Positions 1-10,499 of a DNA stretch of 64,000 bases are shown one piece after another. The stretch's first letter is position 1; each line of letters opens with the position of its first letter. Made by a program: the position numbers and the translations under genes. Where the stretch lies: assembly GCA_911728455.2 (NCBI GenBank), contig OU452240.1, positions 3,782,001 to 3,846,000 on the forward strand. The letters are read 5' to 3'. The notes beneath the pieces were generated by a model. That model was given only the letters and a program-made list of their open reading frames with translations. It was not told where the DNA came from and did no database searches. The stretch is from Marthasterias glacialis. Its lineage: Eukaryota; Echinodermata; Asteroidea; Forcipulatida; Asteriidae.

Positions 1-186
1 AGCAAGCTTTCAGACTGTTACTAATAAACAAAGTTGTTGATAAATACCAATCCTGTATTCCATCTTGAATTATTCATTTTTCATAATTGTTTAAACGATG
101 ATTCTGAATTAATTCTGAATTCTTATTGAACTCACCAATCAGAAATAAACTGAGTATGCTCCACTGTACTTGAATGCGCCACGTTC

Positions 187-838
187 AAACTGCTCAGGAG
201 CTGCTAAGTGACTGCTTGCTTCCACAAGGATAATGTATGCAAAACGCCTGATGCTTATTATTCATTCATGTAAATTATTCATCACCTCCATCTCCAAGGC
301 TAATGTATGCAAACTGCTCAGGAGCTGCTATAAAGTGAATGCTCACTTCCACAAGGCTAATATATGCAAAACGCCTGATGCTTATTATTCATTCATGTAA
401 AATGTTCATCACCTCCATCTCCAAGGCTAATGTATGCAAACTGCTTAGGAGCTGCTATAAAGTGAATGCTCGCTTCCACAAGGCTAATGTATGCAAAACG
501 CCTGATGCTTATTATTCATTCATGTAAATTATTCATCATCCCATCTCCAAGGCTAATAAATGCAAACTGCTCAGGAGCTGCTATAAGGTGAATGCTTGCT
601 TCCACAAGGCTAATGTATGCAAAATGCCTGATGCTTATTATTCATTCATGTAAATTATTCCTCATCTCCATCTCCAAGGCTAATGTATGCAAACTGCTCA
701 GGAGCTGCTATAAAGTGAATGCTCGCTTCCACAAGGCTAATGTATGCAAAACGCCTGATGCTTATTATTCATTCATGTAAATTATTCATCATCTCCAATT
801 ATTATCCATTTTTTCAGAAATCAACCGAGGCTGCTAAT
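187..838 (+). repeat. 126-bp tandem repeat upstream of Ly6 exon
   Basis: About five copies of a 126-bp unit. The phrase CTGCTCAGGAGCTGC recurs near 189, 314, 440, 567 and 694. Each unit contains the motif AAGGCTAATGTATGCAAA twice, so it is itself an old dimer. The array lies in the intron just upstream of the Ly6 exon at 916 and its last unit carries a copy of that exon's acceptor. Short reading frames across it are periodic shadows of the repeat. Confidence 0.93.
797..835 (+). other. Duplicated 3' splice site and first 18 exon bases
   Basis: A pyrimidine-rich tract, CAG (815-817) and the 18 bases after it (818-835) match the real acceptor at about 913-915 and the first 18 bases of the Ly6 exon (916-933). 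The copy then runs straight back into the tandem repeat at a shared GCT, so exon coding stops after six codons. It looks like a decoy acceptor made when the repeat unit expanded across the intron-exon edge. Confidence 0.88.
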
Positions 839-915
839 GTATGCAAAATGCCTGATGCTTATTATTCATTCATGTAAATTATTCATCATCTCCAATTATT
901 ATCCATTTTTTTCAG

Positions 916-1118
916 AAATCAACCGAGGCTGCTCAACCGTACCTGATTGCAGCACTTATGAGCTCATCAGCAAGTGCTCCCACGAACGCAACATGGAGAA
1001 CACACATGCCTGTACAATCTGCTGCGATGGAAACAAGTGTAACTCTGCTACCTTGGCAACCGTAAGCCCAACCCTCTTTCTCACCGTTGGGTTACTAGTG
1101 GCCCTGTACCATGCATAA
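916..1118 (+). CDS. Ly6/uPAR family protein, last exon (partial gene)
   Basis: The exon follows a T-rich tract and CAG and starts two bases into a codon, the same phase as the last exon of the complete Ly6 gene at 14151. It encodes the second half of a three-finger (LU) domain: INRGC, a spaced CSTVPDC, ISKC, then the family signature CCDGNKCN. A hydrophobic C-terminal stretch (PTLFLTVGLLVALYHA) before the TAA stop is a typical GPI-attachment signal. Earlier exons (signal peptide, first LU half) would lie left of the window. Expected product: a small disulfide-rich protein on the outer cell surface. Ligand unknown. Confidence 0.88.
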
Positions 1119-1538
1119 TTGCCGCTTCAGCTCTTTTTAATCGGAGATACATCCGTAATGGTTCTTCAAAATTCCAGGGATGCTGGTGGTTATCCCACAA
1201 ACACTCTGGGAAAGTAATAACAATAGTTATAATACTGCAGAATTTCAAACGCACACTTTCCTGTGAAAAAACATTTGAAGGCGCTGGTCATGAAGAACTG
1301 GGTATGGATGAACAATCGGGACTTAAGTTCTTTGATTAACAAACATTAAACATGTTGCGTTTACGTGTATACATGTTTATTGTGGTTAATACACAGAATG
1401 CAATGGATTTCAGATCTGGAAAAACCTGTAGGTATTCATATATGTATATTCTACAGCTGTTGACCAATCAGAGCAAGGAGCCTTGCTTACTGGAGTATAA
1501 ATCTACACAAACAATTAATTTTTTGTAGGACAAAAAGT

Positions 1539-1768
1539 TGACAGGGTTTTTGCCAAGGATTGGGAGTTTGTAATTTCCAGATCTGCTTGAAATTTAAGAC
1601 TAGAGTGCCGGTAATTAAGGAACTTACAGATGTAGTTTGAATCTGTCGTTTTCCTTCTGTGTGTATATTTTGTAATTTTTGATCCTGCTTTTTAAAACAC
1701 CCAAAAGAATGTACATATTCAAAAAGCAGGATTTTAATATTCTTTATTTGGTACTTTGATACTTCTTG
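1539..1768 (+). repeat. Duplicated 3' flank of Ly6 exon, copy 1
   Basis: This 230-bp stretch (beginning GACAGGGTTTTTGCCAAGG, ending TTTGATACTTCT) is nearly identical to 1957-2185. It lies 0.4 kb past the Ly6 stop codon and could be untranslated region or spacer. The two copies are separated by a second block of the 126-bp repeat, so one event duplicated the flank together with repeat units. Confidence 0.9.
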
Positions 1769-1772
1769 CTTC

Positions 1773-1957
1773 AGGAGCTGCTAAGTGAATGCTTGCTTCC
1801 ACAAGGCTAATATATGCAAAATGCCTGATGCTTATTATTCATTCATGTAAATTATTCATCATCTCCATCTCCAAGGCTAATGTATGCAAACTGCTCAGGA
1901 GCTGCTATAAAGTGAATGCTTGCTTCCACAAGGCTAATGTATGCAAAACGCCTGATG
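1773..1957 (+). repeat. Second block of the 126-bp repeat
   Basis: About one and a half further units of the 187-838 repeat, sandwiched between the two copies of the 230-bp flank sequence. Confidence 0.88.
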
Positions 1958-2185
1958 ACAGGGTTTTTGCCAAGGATTGGGAGTTTGTAATTTCCAGATC
2001 TGCTTGAAATTTAAGACTAGAGTGCCGGTAATTAAGGAACTTACAGATGTAGTTTTAATCTGTCGTTTTCCTTCTGTGTGTATATTTTGTAATTTTTGAT
2101 CCTGCTTTTTAAAACACCCAAAAGAATGTACATATTCAAAAAGCGGGATTTTAATATTCTATATTTGGTACTTTGATACTTCTCG
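1957..2185 (+). repeat. Duplicated 3' flank of Ly6 exon, copy 2
   Basis: Near-identical to 1539-1768, with only a few substitutions. High identity implies a recent duplication. Confidence 0.9.
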
Positions 2186-2566
2186 TTATATGCAGCACTT
2201 TCCTCTGGCGCTAACTTTCCTCTCGGCCCCAGGCCTGAGACTTCTGATGGGCATAGGATCAGAGGCGGTACGCGCGATTCACAAGACAGTGCGCCCTCTA
2301 GAGTTTACCCTGGAGAAGCCAGTTTTCAAAAAGCTGTTGATTTAAAAAAACAATCACACTTGCAACTCCAGGCCTGCAAAGGAAACTTGCATTGGGAAAT
2401 CCACGGGAACGTTTTGAAGGGGCACCAAGGCCAAGACCAGGGCAACAGAGGCCATGGCTGCCATGGCCTCGTGTAATTAGTCCCAGCACTGATCACCTCG
2501 TTATTAGTTTAAAATCGGTACATGCATACATCTAGTGGAGGATAAATTGATCATGCTTAGTAGACT

Positions 2567-2812
2567 AATCCATTAGGCCCCGCCCCCTTATGTGTTGAGC
2601 AATCACACCCTTGGGTACACCACCGAATGTCTGATAAAATGGACACGATAAAATCGTAATGGAAAATGTAAACGTGTGCGCGTACTTATAACGCGCGCGT
2701 TCATGTCGTGCAGTGTGGCATTAAAGACACGCACATTGATCTGCCCACGTGTACTGTGGTGATGTAACCAATGCTGTGATTGGTCAATAGGGAGTAGGGC
2801 TTAATGGATCGG
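2567..2812 (+). mobile_element. MITE-like element, CATTAAGCCC family, copy 1
   Basis: About 246 bp with inverted ends (ATCCATTAGGCCCC on the left, GGGCTTAATGGAT on the right). Further copies are at 15231-15484 and 58608-58816. The middle is non-coding and holds CG-rich words such as GTGTGCGCGTACTTATA. A non-autonomous DNA transposon is the simplest reading. Confidence 0.8.
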
Positions 2813-2879
2813 TGTAGGTATAGGGACTTAAATTACTTAATCCTAGCCCACTGTCCAGTGCCCACCCCATCCCATCAAA

Positions 2880-3535
2880 ATCCATGCCTGCATGGTTTAT
2901 TTGATCCTGTTGAACTGAGGACTACGCAAGTAAACTGATTTGCTCCACATGGAATTAGGCATTGCTACCATAATCAGAGTCCAACAGGTTGGGTGTTGAA
3001 TTCCATGTACTGTATGGTGTTCGACGAGGACTGCACTGGTAAACTGGTCATGCTTCACATGGGATCAGGCATACCACCATAATCAGAGTCCATCAGTTTG
3101 GGTGTTGAGTTACTGAATGGTGTTGGACTGAGGACTGCATGAGTAAACTGATCATGCTTTACATGAGGCCAGGCATACCACCATAATCAGAGTCAACCAG
3201 TTAGGGTGTTGAGTTACTGAATGGTGTTGGACTGAGGACTGCATGAGTAAACTGATCATGCTTTACATGAGGCCAGGCATAGCACCATAATCAGAGTCAA
3301 CCAGTTTGGGTGTTGAGTTACTGAATGGTGTTGGACTGAGGACTGCATGAGTAAACTGATCATGCTTTACATGAGGCCAGGCATACCACCATAATCAGAG
3401 TCAACCAGTTTGGGTGTTGAGTTACTGAATGGTGTTGGACTGAGGGCTGCACTAGTAAACTGATCATGCCTTACATGGGATTAGGCAAACCACCATAATC
3501 AGTCCAACACTTTGGGTGTTGAGTTAGGGTGTCAA
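2880..3535 (+). repeat. 104-bp satellite array (plus orientation)
   Basis: Monomers contain GTTGGACTGAGGACTGCA, GTAAACTGATCATGC and CACCATAATCAGAGTC. The start GTTGGACTGAGG recurs at 3122, 3226, 3330 and 3434, an exact 104-bp step. About six monomers, the outer ones more diverged. The same monomer appears inverted at 45640-46530 and singly at 14810-14945 and 63385-63500. Confidence 0.92.
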
Positions 3536-3579
3536 GTTATGGTGTTGGATTTTGTGAGGAAGGATTTTAGTGAATAAGG

Positions 3580-3718
3580 TTGTGTCCGAGTTAGCGGCTA
3601 CAGCTACCGCTACGGCTATTGCTGTTGCTAAGATTGTTGCTGAGGAAGTCCTATATTTCAATGCAGGATGACACGACAATCCAGCCATAGCCGTAGCCAC
3701 CAATTGGGACACGACCTC
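3580..3718 (+). mobile_element. Short inverted-repeat element (GTGTCC ends)
   Basis: Ends read AGGTTGTGTCCGAGTTAG and CCAATTGGGACACGACCT, imperfect inverted repeats, with GGCTACGGC-like repeats inside each arm. Related but more diverged sequence lies at 60322-60442, and perhaps at 7690-7760. Non-coding. Confidence 0.65.
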
Positions 3719-3736
3719 ATAATTTTACTTTGGGAC

Positions 3737-4121
3737 TTAAAGGCAAAGTATACCTTTGGTTTTTGGAACCGTACGTTTGCCTTAATGCTAGATGTATACC
3801 ATAAAACTAACCCGTGTAAATTCTATTTCAAAAGGTGGCAGCGTTTTTGAGATATCGCCAAAAATCCGGAGCGGTTGCGTTCACGCAGAAGAAGTATCTT
3901 TCATTGGAATACACATTCTGAGAAGCGTTACGGCCATAACGCTTCTCAGATTCAAGTTTTTGGGGATAAAAAGTGACATATTTTTCCATAACTGCAGTAC
4001 TTCGAAGTGAAACGTTTCTCAAAATGCATTATACTATCCAAAGCTGCTGTACTTCTTACCAAGTAAGTTTTTATTGCCAACAATTTTCAGAGTCATAACC
4101 AAACGTATGCAATGCCTTTAA
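3737..4121 (+). mobile_element. 385-bp TTAA-flanked MITE with palindromic core, copy 1
   Basis: TTAA lies at both ends, followed by imperfect inverted repeats (AAAGGCAAAGTATACCTTTGG on the left; right end reads in as AAAGGCATTGCATACGTTTGG). In the middle, 3918-3949 is a near-perfect palindrome (CTGAGAAGCGTTA and its complement around GGCC). A second copy lies inverted at 28265-28659. TTAA target duplication is typical of piggyBac-type transposases, so a non-autonomous piggyBac-like element is likely; no transposase is present. Confidence 0.85.
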
Positions 4122-4212
4122 CAGGCCAGTTTAACTGGCACAATGCCTGGTAGAACTGCATAGTGCATTCTAAAGGAAGAATAGTATAACTTGGTCTATG
4201 TGTATTTTCAAG

Positions 4213-4497
4213 CAATAGACCGTATTTTTGACAGCAAGAGGGCGCAATAATAGTTCCATTTTGGAAAAGTACAAAAATATTTCAAAACATTAAAAATAAA
4301 AATAAAAATTCAAAGCAAATATCTTACACTGATTACATTGTGAAACTGTCAAGAAAAAAATCCCTCAAAATGTGGGCAGTAAGTGCTTCATTAGAAGTCT
4401 AATTGCATAGACTGGTTTACCACACTATTTCTATGGTTTGACCCCCAATCTACCCCAAAGGGCGCCCTCTTGCTGCCAAAAAGATAAGGCCTATTGG
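4213..4497 (+). mobile_element. MITE-like element with AGCAAGAGGGCGC ends
   Basis: Ends are inverted repeats over about 35 bp: left CAATAGACCGTATTTTTGAC then AGCAAGAGGGCGC, right GGGCGCCCTCTTGCTGCC then ATAAGGCCTATTG. The interior is AT-rich and non-coding. Confidence 0.75.
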
Positions 4498-5628
4498 ATT
4501 ACATCCAATAATGGAAAACTTAGTTTCCTGATTTTGCCTGAACTGAAACTAGTTCATGTAGAGTCAATATTGAGGAAGTATATGTATTTTTGAACCATGC
4601 AAACAATTGAGGCTGTTTCCTGTAGCAATTAATGGTTAATGTTTTTGTTTCATTCGAACAGGATCATATGTTTCCTGAAGTATTGAGGAAAACATTAGAA
4701 GTAACATTATAGTGCTTCTCAAATTCATAAAGGTCAAATGTAGTTTTTGCGATGAACTTGATTGCCGATAGAGTCTGTATAAAACTGTTTAAAAAAGTTA
4801 CCAGTCTCTAATCTAGGGTTAATCGTGTAAATTTAATTTGGTACTCTTTCAGAGCGAAATAATAATAATAACAATAATAATAATTACAATAATAATAAAA
4901 CAGCATTTATAAGGCGCATTATGAATCACAGATTCTTCAATGCGCCAAACAATATAATAAGCAAGCTTTAAAATTGTCAAGTAAACCTACAACAATAGTC
5001 TGAAAGTCACACAGACCAGCTGTGACCATTTAAAAAATATGTCATGTTAACAACGAAATGGGTCTGTACATTCCACGCAAGAATCTGTTCATCGGTCAGC
5101 ATGTCAAATCCAACACCATTTAGATTGAATATCATGAAACGTCAGGAATGAACTGAAAAAATTTCCTCATACAAAAAAATGTACAACCCGTGTATTTTAA
5201 ATGTGAAGCAATTGGATGTTGTTGTTGGATGTTTAGCAAATTTAACACCAAATACAATGACATTAAAGGAGAATTCCCCACTTTAATTAGGACTCTATTC
5301 TATTGGAAAATGAATGCATCCTGAATGCCAAATTTGGCCTTGGAGACCCTCTTTAAGTAATATTTTTGATATCATGTGAACAGAATCATGTATTTTGTGT
5401 GAACATGAAAGTGAAATACGCTTGTCTGGTGTCATTACAACTTAAATTGTTTTTAGTGCTGTAAAAATAATGTTTTGCTTCACAAGCTTTTTTTACAGGG
5501 TATCGGTTTTTCTTAGTCTTAGACAGGGTGGCACATGGAGTAAATACAAGACTAAATAAAACTGTATTCATTTTTCACTATTCTTAAAAAAAAGACTAGC
5601 TTCAGATTTTGTATACATTGTTTGTCGT
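4498..5628. other. AT-rich spacer, no gene seen
   Basis: No convincing coding signal on either strand. An AAT-type simple repeat lies at about 4857-4902. The rest is unremarkable AT-rich sequence. Confidence 0.6.
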
Positions 5629-5904
5629 TTGTTTAATACCTATATGGTTTTTTTTTTCTTCAAAATTCAAATCTACGATGGCTCTGTTGACCCAAGTCAC
5701 CTGAGTGACGTCATCACAATAATCTTGGTTGTGCCGTTTTGGGAATCAATGTCACTGTTGTATACATGCTTCAATACAAAAATGGTGATCGTGGCGCAGT
5801 CGCCGCCGCGTGTGTGCGTGCATGGGTGCATGGGTTTAATAGCCAAATACCTTTCTCAAGGCAATGGCATTCTCTTGACTTTGTGCCAAATTCCATGCTC
5901 GTAT

Positions 5905-6195
5905 CATCAAAGGCTCCTGCCTGCCGTACTGTGAGAATTTACTGTTGACCAATATTGTTGTTTTTCCGTTTTTCAGATATTTTCCTGAACTTGAATCAGG
6001 TATCAAGTTTCAAGCGGATTTCTCATCGTTCGGAGAAATTCCAAAGATCGGGAAAACCCGTAAAATTAAAGAAGTCTTGTCATCAAAGGCACCTGCGTGC
6101 CGTACTGTGAGAATTTAGTGGTGAAGAACAATTTTTTTCAGATTTTCAGATATTTTCCCGAGCTTGAATCTGGTATCAAGTTTACAGGCCTGTGA
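5905..6195 (+). repeat. Direct duplication of about 155 bp
   Basis: CATCAAAGGC, GCCGTACTGTGAGAATTTA and TTTTCAGATATTTTCC occur twice in the same order (about 5906-5990 and 6070-6165), separated by CGGATTTCTCATCGTTCGG. The latter phrase and its downstream bases recur at 9388-9456. Tandem copies of a dispersed repeat; no coding evidence. Confidence 0.75.
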
Positions 6196-6417
6196 TTTTT
6201 GTAAGGTTTTTTTCTCAGAAGATACTCCACACTGTGTCCACTTACGCTGGTTTCTAATCTCCCCAAAAATCAACTTCAGTGTCATCACTTTGAGATAGGT
6301 ATAAAAGCATACCATAAACAAGCCCCAATGTGTATCATTGACATGCTCAAAATAAGGTCTCAACGGAGACAACTTCGATCTTCTACTATACGTGTTCCCT
6401 TTTTGTTGAGCCCAGAA

Positions 6418-6558
6418 CTCACTGTTCTACTTTTGCAGATAAATCATTTTCTGTCCATGAACCCAAGATGTGGATTGAGGTTCCTACATATATCAGAGAA
6501 ACCAGTTCATTCAATACATTCAAGAAACTCTTCAGAGCTCATCTGTTCTAGCAGGCTT
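6418..6558 (+). mobile_element. LINE remnant: C-terminal end of reverse-transcriptase ORF
   Basis: One frame reads FADKSFSVHEPKMWIEVP then IRETSSFNTFKKLFRAHLF followed by TAG. This fits the closing motif of CR1/L2-type non-LTR retrotransposon ORF2 proteins (A.RLWNSLP...IR...SL..FK..LK..LF). Upstream of about 6400 I do not see the rest of the RT, so this is a 5'-truncated copy with perhaps 130 bp of 3' UTR after it. Confidence 0.7.
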
Positions 6559-7277
6559 CATTTTGTGCCTCGTCGCCTAAGACCAGCTACTTTTGATTTT
6601 CTTGGGCGCTTTAAAAAGGACTTCTGCTTGATTGAGCTAAACCTGCAGTTTTGTATTTCTGTTGATGCTGTAAGCCTCCTAAATTGTAATAAATGAGGAC
6701 GGGCATGCCTACAAACCACTCTGAGGAGTTTTCACATTCGACAAATCACATCCCTGCATTTATAACATGAACGATATCCGATTGTATCACGTTACACATA
6801 TTCGTTCATTTGATTTTGGTTCACTGTTATTTTCCTATAAACTGTGCAGTTATAGAAGTATGGAAATAAATGTGTAATTGAATTTTGAATCATGACGTAC
6901 AATAGTCACCACTCATACTATTATACTCCTTTATAAAATTGTATTATTCTCTCAACACTTGGTTCTTATTTCTTTTTTTCAAAAAACAACAATGTTGACA
7001 ATGGTGCAAAAAACTTCTGTCACTGTACAAACCATGGCCTTGACCATTGTGAATGGTTTCCGGACCCCACCTATATCGGCGCAGCCATTTATTATAGGTA
7101 TACGTGTATGCAGTGTCCATTGCAGTACGTGTGCATTTATACACGCGTGTCCATTATGTCATGCACTGGGCATTGTTAATACCGCACTCAGATAATAGAG
7201 GTTCGGTTAATACCAGAAAAACGGGCCAGTGCGGCGGACCTCGTATTAACGATAGTCAACTGTAGATGGATCGGTCA

Positions 7278-7658
7278 GGGCCCAATTTTATAGAGCTGCT
7301 TAAACAGAAATATTGCTTAACATTTTGTTCTGCTAAGCAAAAATAAGCAGGATACCAGTTACATTTTGTACATGTAAAATTGTATTTTAGCTGGTAACCT
7401 TAATCTGGTAAGCATTATATTGTTTGGCTTAGCAACTTTTTGTGCTTAAGCAGCTCTATGAAACTGGGCACAGGGGCCCAATTTTATAGAGATGCCTAGG
7501 CAGAAAATATTGCTTAACAATTTTCTGCTGCGCACAATGAGCAGGATACCAGTCACCAGATGGTGCACGTGAAGTGGGCTGGTATACCTTTTTCAGGTAA
7601 CCATACTTTTGTTGCGCTTAATGGCTACTTTTTGTGCTTAAGCAGCTCTTTGAAGTAA
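7278..7658 (+). mobile_element. Two adjacent copies of a GCTAAGCA-rich foldback MITE
   Basis: Copy 1 (7278-7470) runs from GGGCCCAATTTTATAGAGCT to AGCTCTATGAAACTGGGC, so its ends are complementary. The interior alternates TGCTTA/TAAGCA words around CTGGTAACC. Copy 2 (7474-7658) follows after three bases and is more diverged. Family members are scattered in LRP4 introns (33.9, 38.8, 40.3, 42.9, 62.0 kb). Confidence 0.85.
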
Positions 7659-8749
7659 GTTCCAGTTGATAAAAAAAAAGTGAAACTGCTACTAGGTCAT
7701 GTCCGCATTGGCAGCTGCTGCTACGGCTACGGCTACGGCTACGGCTGTCGCTATGGGCACTCTACGCTACAACCCAAGCCGCAACAACGACCGGGTTATT
7801 CAGACATGGCTATCCGGTTTTTAGGTAGTAGCGTCAAACATAAATACGTCTTGACGCACGACTACGGCAAAGCAGGTACGGGTGCCCCACTATTGTAGAC
7901 GTCTAGTAATGGCTTCCTTAAATTATATATTTATATATATTTAGAAGCTCCATAGCCGGTTGAAATTAAAGAAAACTATGCTGTGAATTTTAAACTTGAG
8001 ATTTCTGATCAATTTGTTTAGTATTGTTGCTCCGATCGAGCTATCATCAAACAACACCTCGTGCTAAATTTCCAAACAGAAACGCTTTCCATCACGTTAA
8101 AAGGGGTCCCCACACGACTGTGGTCAAAATGGGACTAATTTTTCAGGGCCTAGCCTTTCCCAACTACCTACAGCTGACCCTATTCCAACCATCCCTGTTT
8201 CCTGATGACTCCCAAATCTGTGATTTGTAAAAAAAAAAACCAAAAAAAAAAACATTGCGATAAATTCGCGCCAGCACGTGCCAGACATCGCCCACGTCAC
8301 GTCACAGCCAGATACAACGTGGAGGCACCCGGGCACTGTTGTGTCTGTGTGCGCAATGTACTTGTACGCAGAAGGTTATAGCTTCTAGCTCCGTGGTTAA
8401 AGTGGCCGCCTGAGTTCCAATACTTCCAATATTGTGACATCACTTTGTACAGCAACTATAAGATTTAAATACATAGGCATACTAAAAAAAAATCTTAGCT
8501 CTACGTGAAATCGAGCCCTGGTTTCCACGAGCGGCGACCATACATTCGGGAAACAAGATACAGAAAATCGGAAAGACGTCTCATTTTTTTTCTGGTTTGA
8601 GAAGTTAGTGCCAATAAAAATGTTCAGCTGCCGTTATTTGTTTTGAATTTTTCAGTTACATTTTTATGATCACTGCGACTGCTTTCCATGAAATCCCACA
8701 GAACTAACACGGTTACTCTTTTTTTTTTTTTTTTTTAGGTTTTGAGGCA

Positions 8750-9020
8750 TCGCATGGTGAGCTATCAATATGTATAACTGGTTTGCGGTAACACCATTGT
8801 TCTTGTGAGAACTTGTGTTATTATTCTGCTACCGTGGAAGATTTCGGAATTCGGGGGGAACTTTGTTCTGAAGAGAACAGTCCTGCTTTTTAAGTACTAC
8901 CTTGGGAGGTAGCTATGAAACCGGCCGGGACTACTACTACTTTTGCTTAGTGGATTGAGGGGACTTCTCGGATAACTTCACTGCCGCTAGTCATCGTCAG
9001 GAGACTGACGATGACTAGAG
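8750..9020 (+). repeat. Probable dispersed repeat ending in a perfect hairpin
   Basis: The right edge holds CTAGTCATCGTCAG (8987-9000), loop GAGA, and its exact complement (9005-9018): a 14-bp stem. Between 8820 and 8950 there are further short inverted words (GTTCTGAAGAGAAC, CTACCTTGGGAGGTAG). No second copy in the window, so family status is inferred. Confidence 0.45.
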
Positions 9021-10168
9021 CAGGCTAGTCGAAACGTTGATACCAATATTGATAATCACAGTTTGCAAAAAAAGGCTTACACAAATATTTAAAAAAAATG
9101 TTTAGAATTTGTCGAAAACCAACCAACCAATATTAGTGGGATGTAATTTCTTTAAATAGAAAGTTTGCAAAAAATGTTGCATTTGGTCACAACGTCTGTC
9201 TGTCAAGAAGACTTTAATGTTTTGCAACATTTGGTCTTCCATGACAACCAGCATGGTTTGTTTATCAATAATAGAAATGTTTAATAGACCTGTTGTGCGT
9301 AAGCACGCAACCCAACAACACACAATAATATAACCATGAGATTTGACCAATCAAAACACAGGACGACAAACAATGCAAAGCAACCTGGCGGATTTCTCAT
9401 CATTCGGAGAAATTCCAAAGGTCGGGAAAACCCGTAAAATTAAAGGAGAAGTCTTGATTGAGAATGCTTAATAGTCACTTAAAAAAAAACAGGAGGAGTG
9501 ATGGCCTTAACTTTCGATCCAAACTTGACCTTCGTTCGCCGGCATAAACCGGCACAGGCATAAAGCAGATCCATTTTGTAAAAATATAATATAGAACACC
9601 TAATAATACGTTGCAGCCATATTACTTTCATCTGTTTCAGATTGATGATGTGAAACCGAGGTTGATTTGGGAGTCAGTCTGACCTCCTATTGGAATAAGC
9701 CGGTTATAGATCATAAAGCACACAGTGAACACGACTGCAAAAGATGAAAACTCGCATGTCTTTGAGCCGACACAAATCAAAGGTCATGACCTACAAAAAA
9801 TATCTGGGAGAATGAAACAGTATAGAAAGAGTGAAAAGTTATTTTGGGCAATGAAATTATTTTTGGTCAGAATAAGAGTTTTATCTGTTGACGTTTTTGT
9901 AACATAATTATTAAGGTCTCAGTCAAGACGTATTAAACTAAAAGCATTTAATGCGTCACCTACCCTGTTTCCTCGGTTGCAAGGTCTTCGCAAGAAAACC
10001 ATTTTGAGTCACAAAACATAATTATTTCAAATTGCCTAAATATTGGAGATGTATTTCAAAAGATACATTATAATTTAAACAGGGAAATCAATTTAATAAA
10101 TGAAACTGCCAACTTTTATGTTTTTAAGCAACATCAAACTCCAGCCCAGTTTATTTCTTTAAAGAGGC
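9021..10168. other. Spacer, no gene seen
   Basis: No convincing coding sequence. A repeat shared with 5991-6060 (CGGATTTCTCATCATTCGG and following) sits at 9388-9456. The remainder is AT-rich single-copy-looking sequence. Confidence 0.55.
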
Positions 10169-10185
10169 GGGGGGGGGGGGGGGGG
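10169..10185 (+). repeat. Run of 17 G
   Basis: Uninterrupted G homopolymer about 280 bp upstream of the complete Ly6 gene's start codon. Could form a quadruplex or be a sequencing-length artefact. Confidence 0.9.
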
Positions 10186-10189
10186 AAGG

Positions 10190-10450
10190 TCATGACATCG
10201 GTAGGCGTGTGTTGTATACATTCCTATCCAGCCCACGAAGATACTACCGCGTGGTGGCGTGCAAACCAATTCAGTGCGAGTGCGGCTATCAACTCGTGCG
10301 GACCTCTAGAGCAAGGTTTCTCAAGATTACCAAGAGAAAGTAAATTGGGCAGGTTGCAGTCCAAGCTTCCTCGGTTCTCTCGCGGATTTGCAGTGAGCTT
10401 ATCTGGTAAAACCTCGGTCACCCGCCAGTGAGTCCAAATTTTCCATCAAG
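10190..10450 (+). promoter_or_regulatory. Likely 5' UTR and proximal promoter of Ly6 gene
   Basis: Non-repetitive and more GC-rich than its surroundings, directly before the ATG at 10451. No clear TATA box is visible. The start context TCAAGATGA has A at -3, a favourable Kozak position. Transcription start cannot be placed from sequence alone. Confidence 0.4.
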
Positions 10451-10499
10451 ATGAGGGCTGTTTACGCGGCAATCCTGCTGGCTGTGTGCATTGCACGAG
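10451..10499 (+). CDS. Ly6 gene exon 1 (signal peptide)
   Basis: ATG to CGA plus one base, followed by donor GTAAGG. Encodes a 16-residue hydrophobic leader. Confidence 0.9.

Noticed and set aside
339-780. Repeated short open frames of about 62 codons
   Set aside because: Periodic products of the 126-bp tandem repeat, not genes.
187-838. CRISPR-like direct repeats
   Set aside because: Units are 126 bp without constant-spacer structure, and the genome is eukaryotic.
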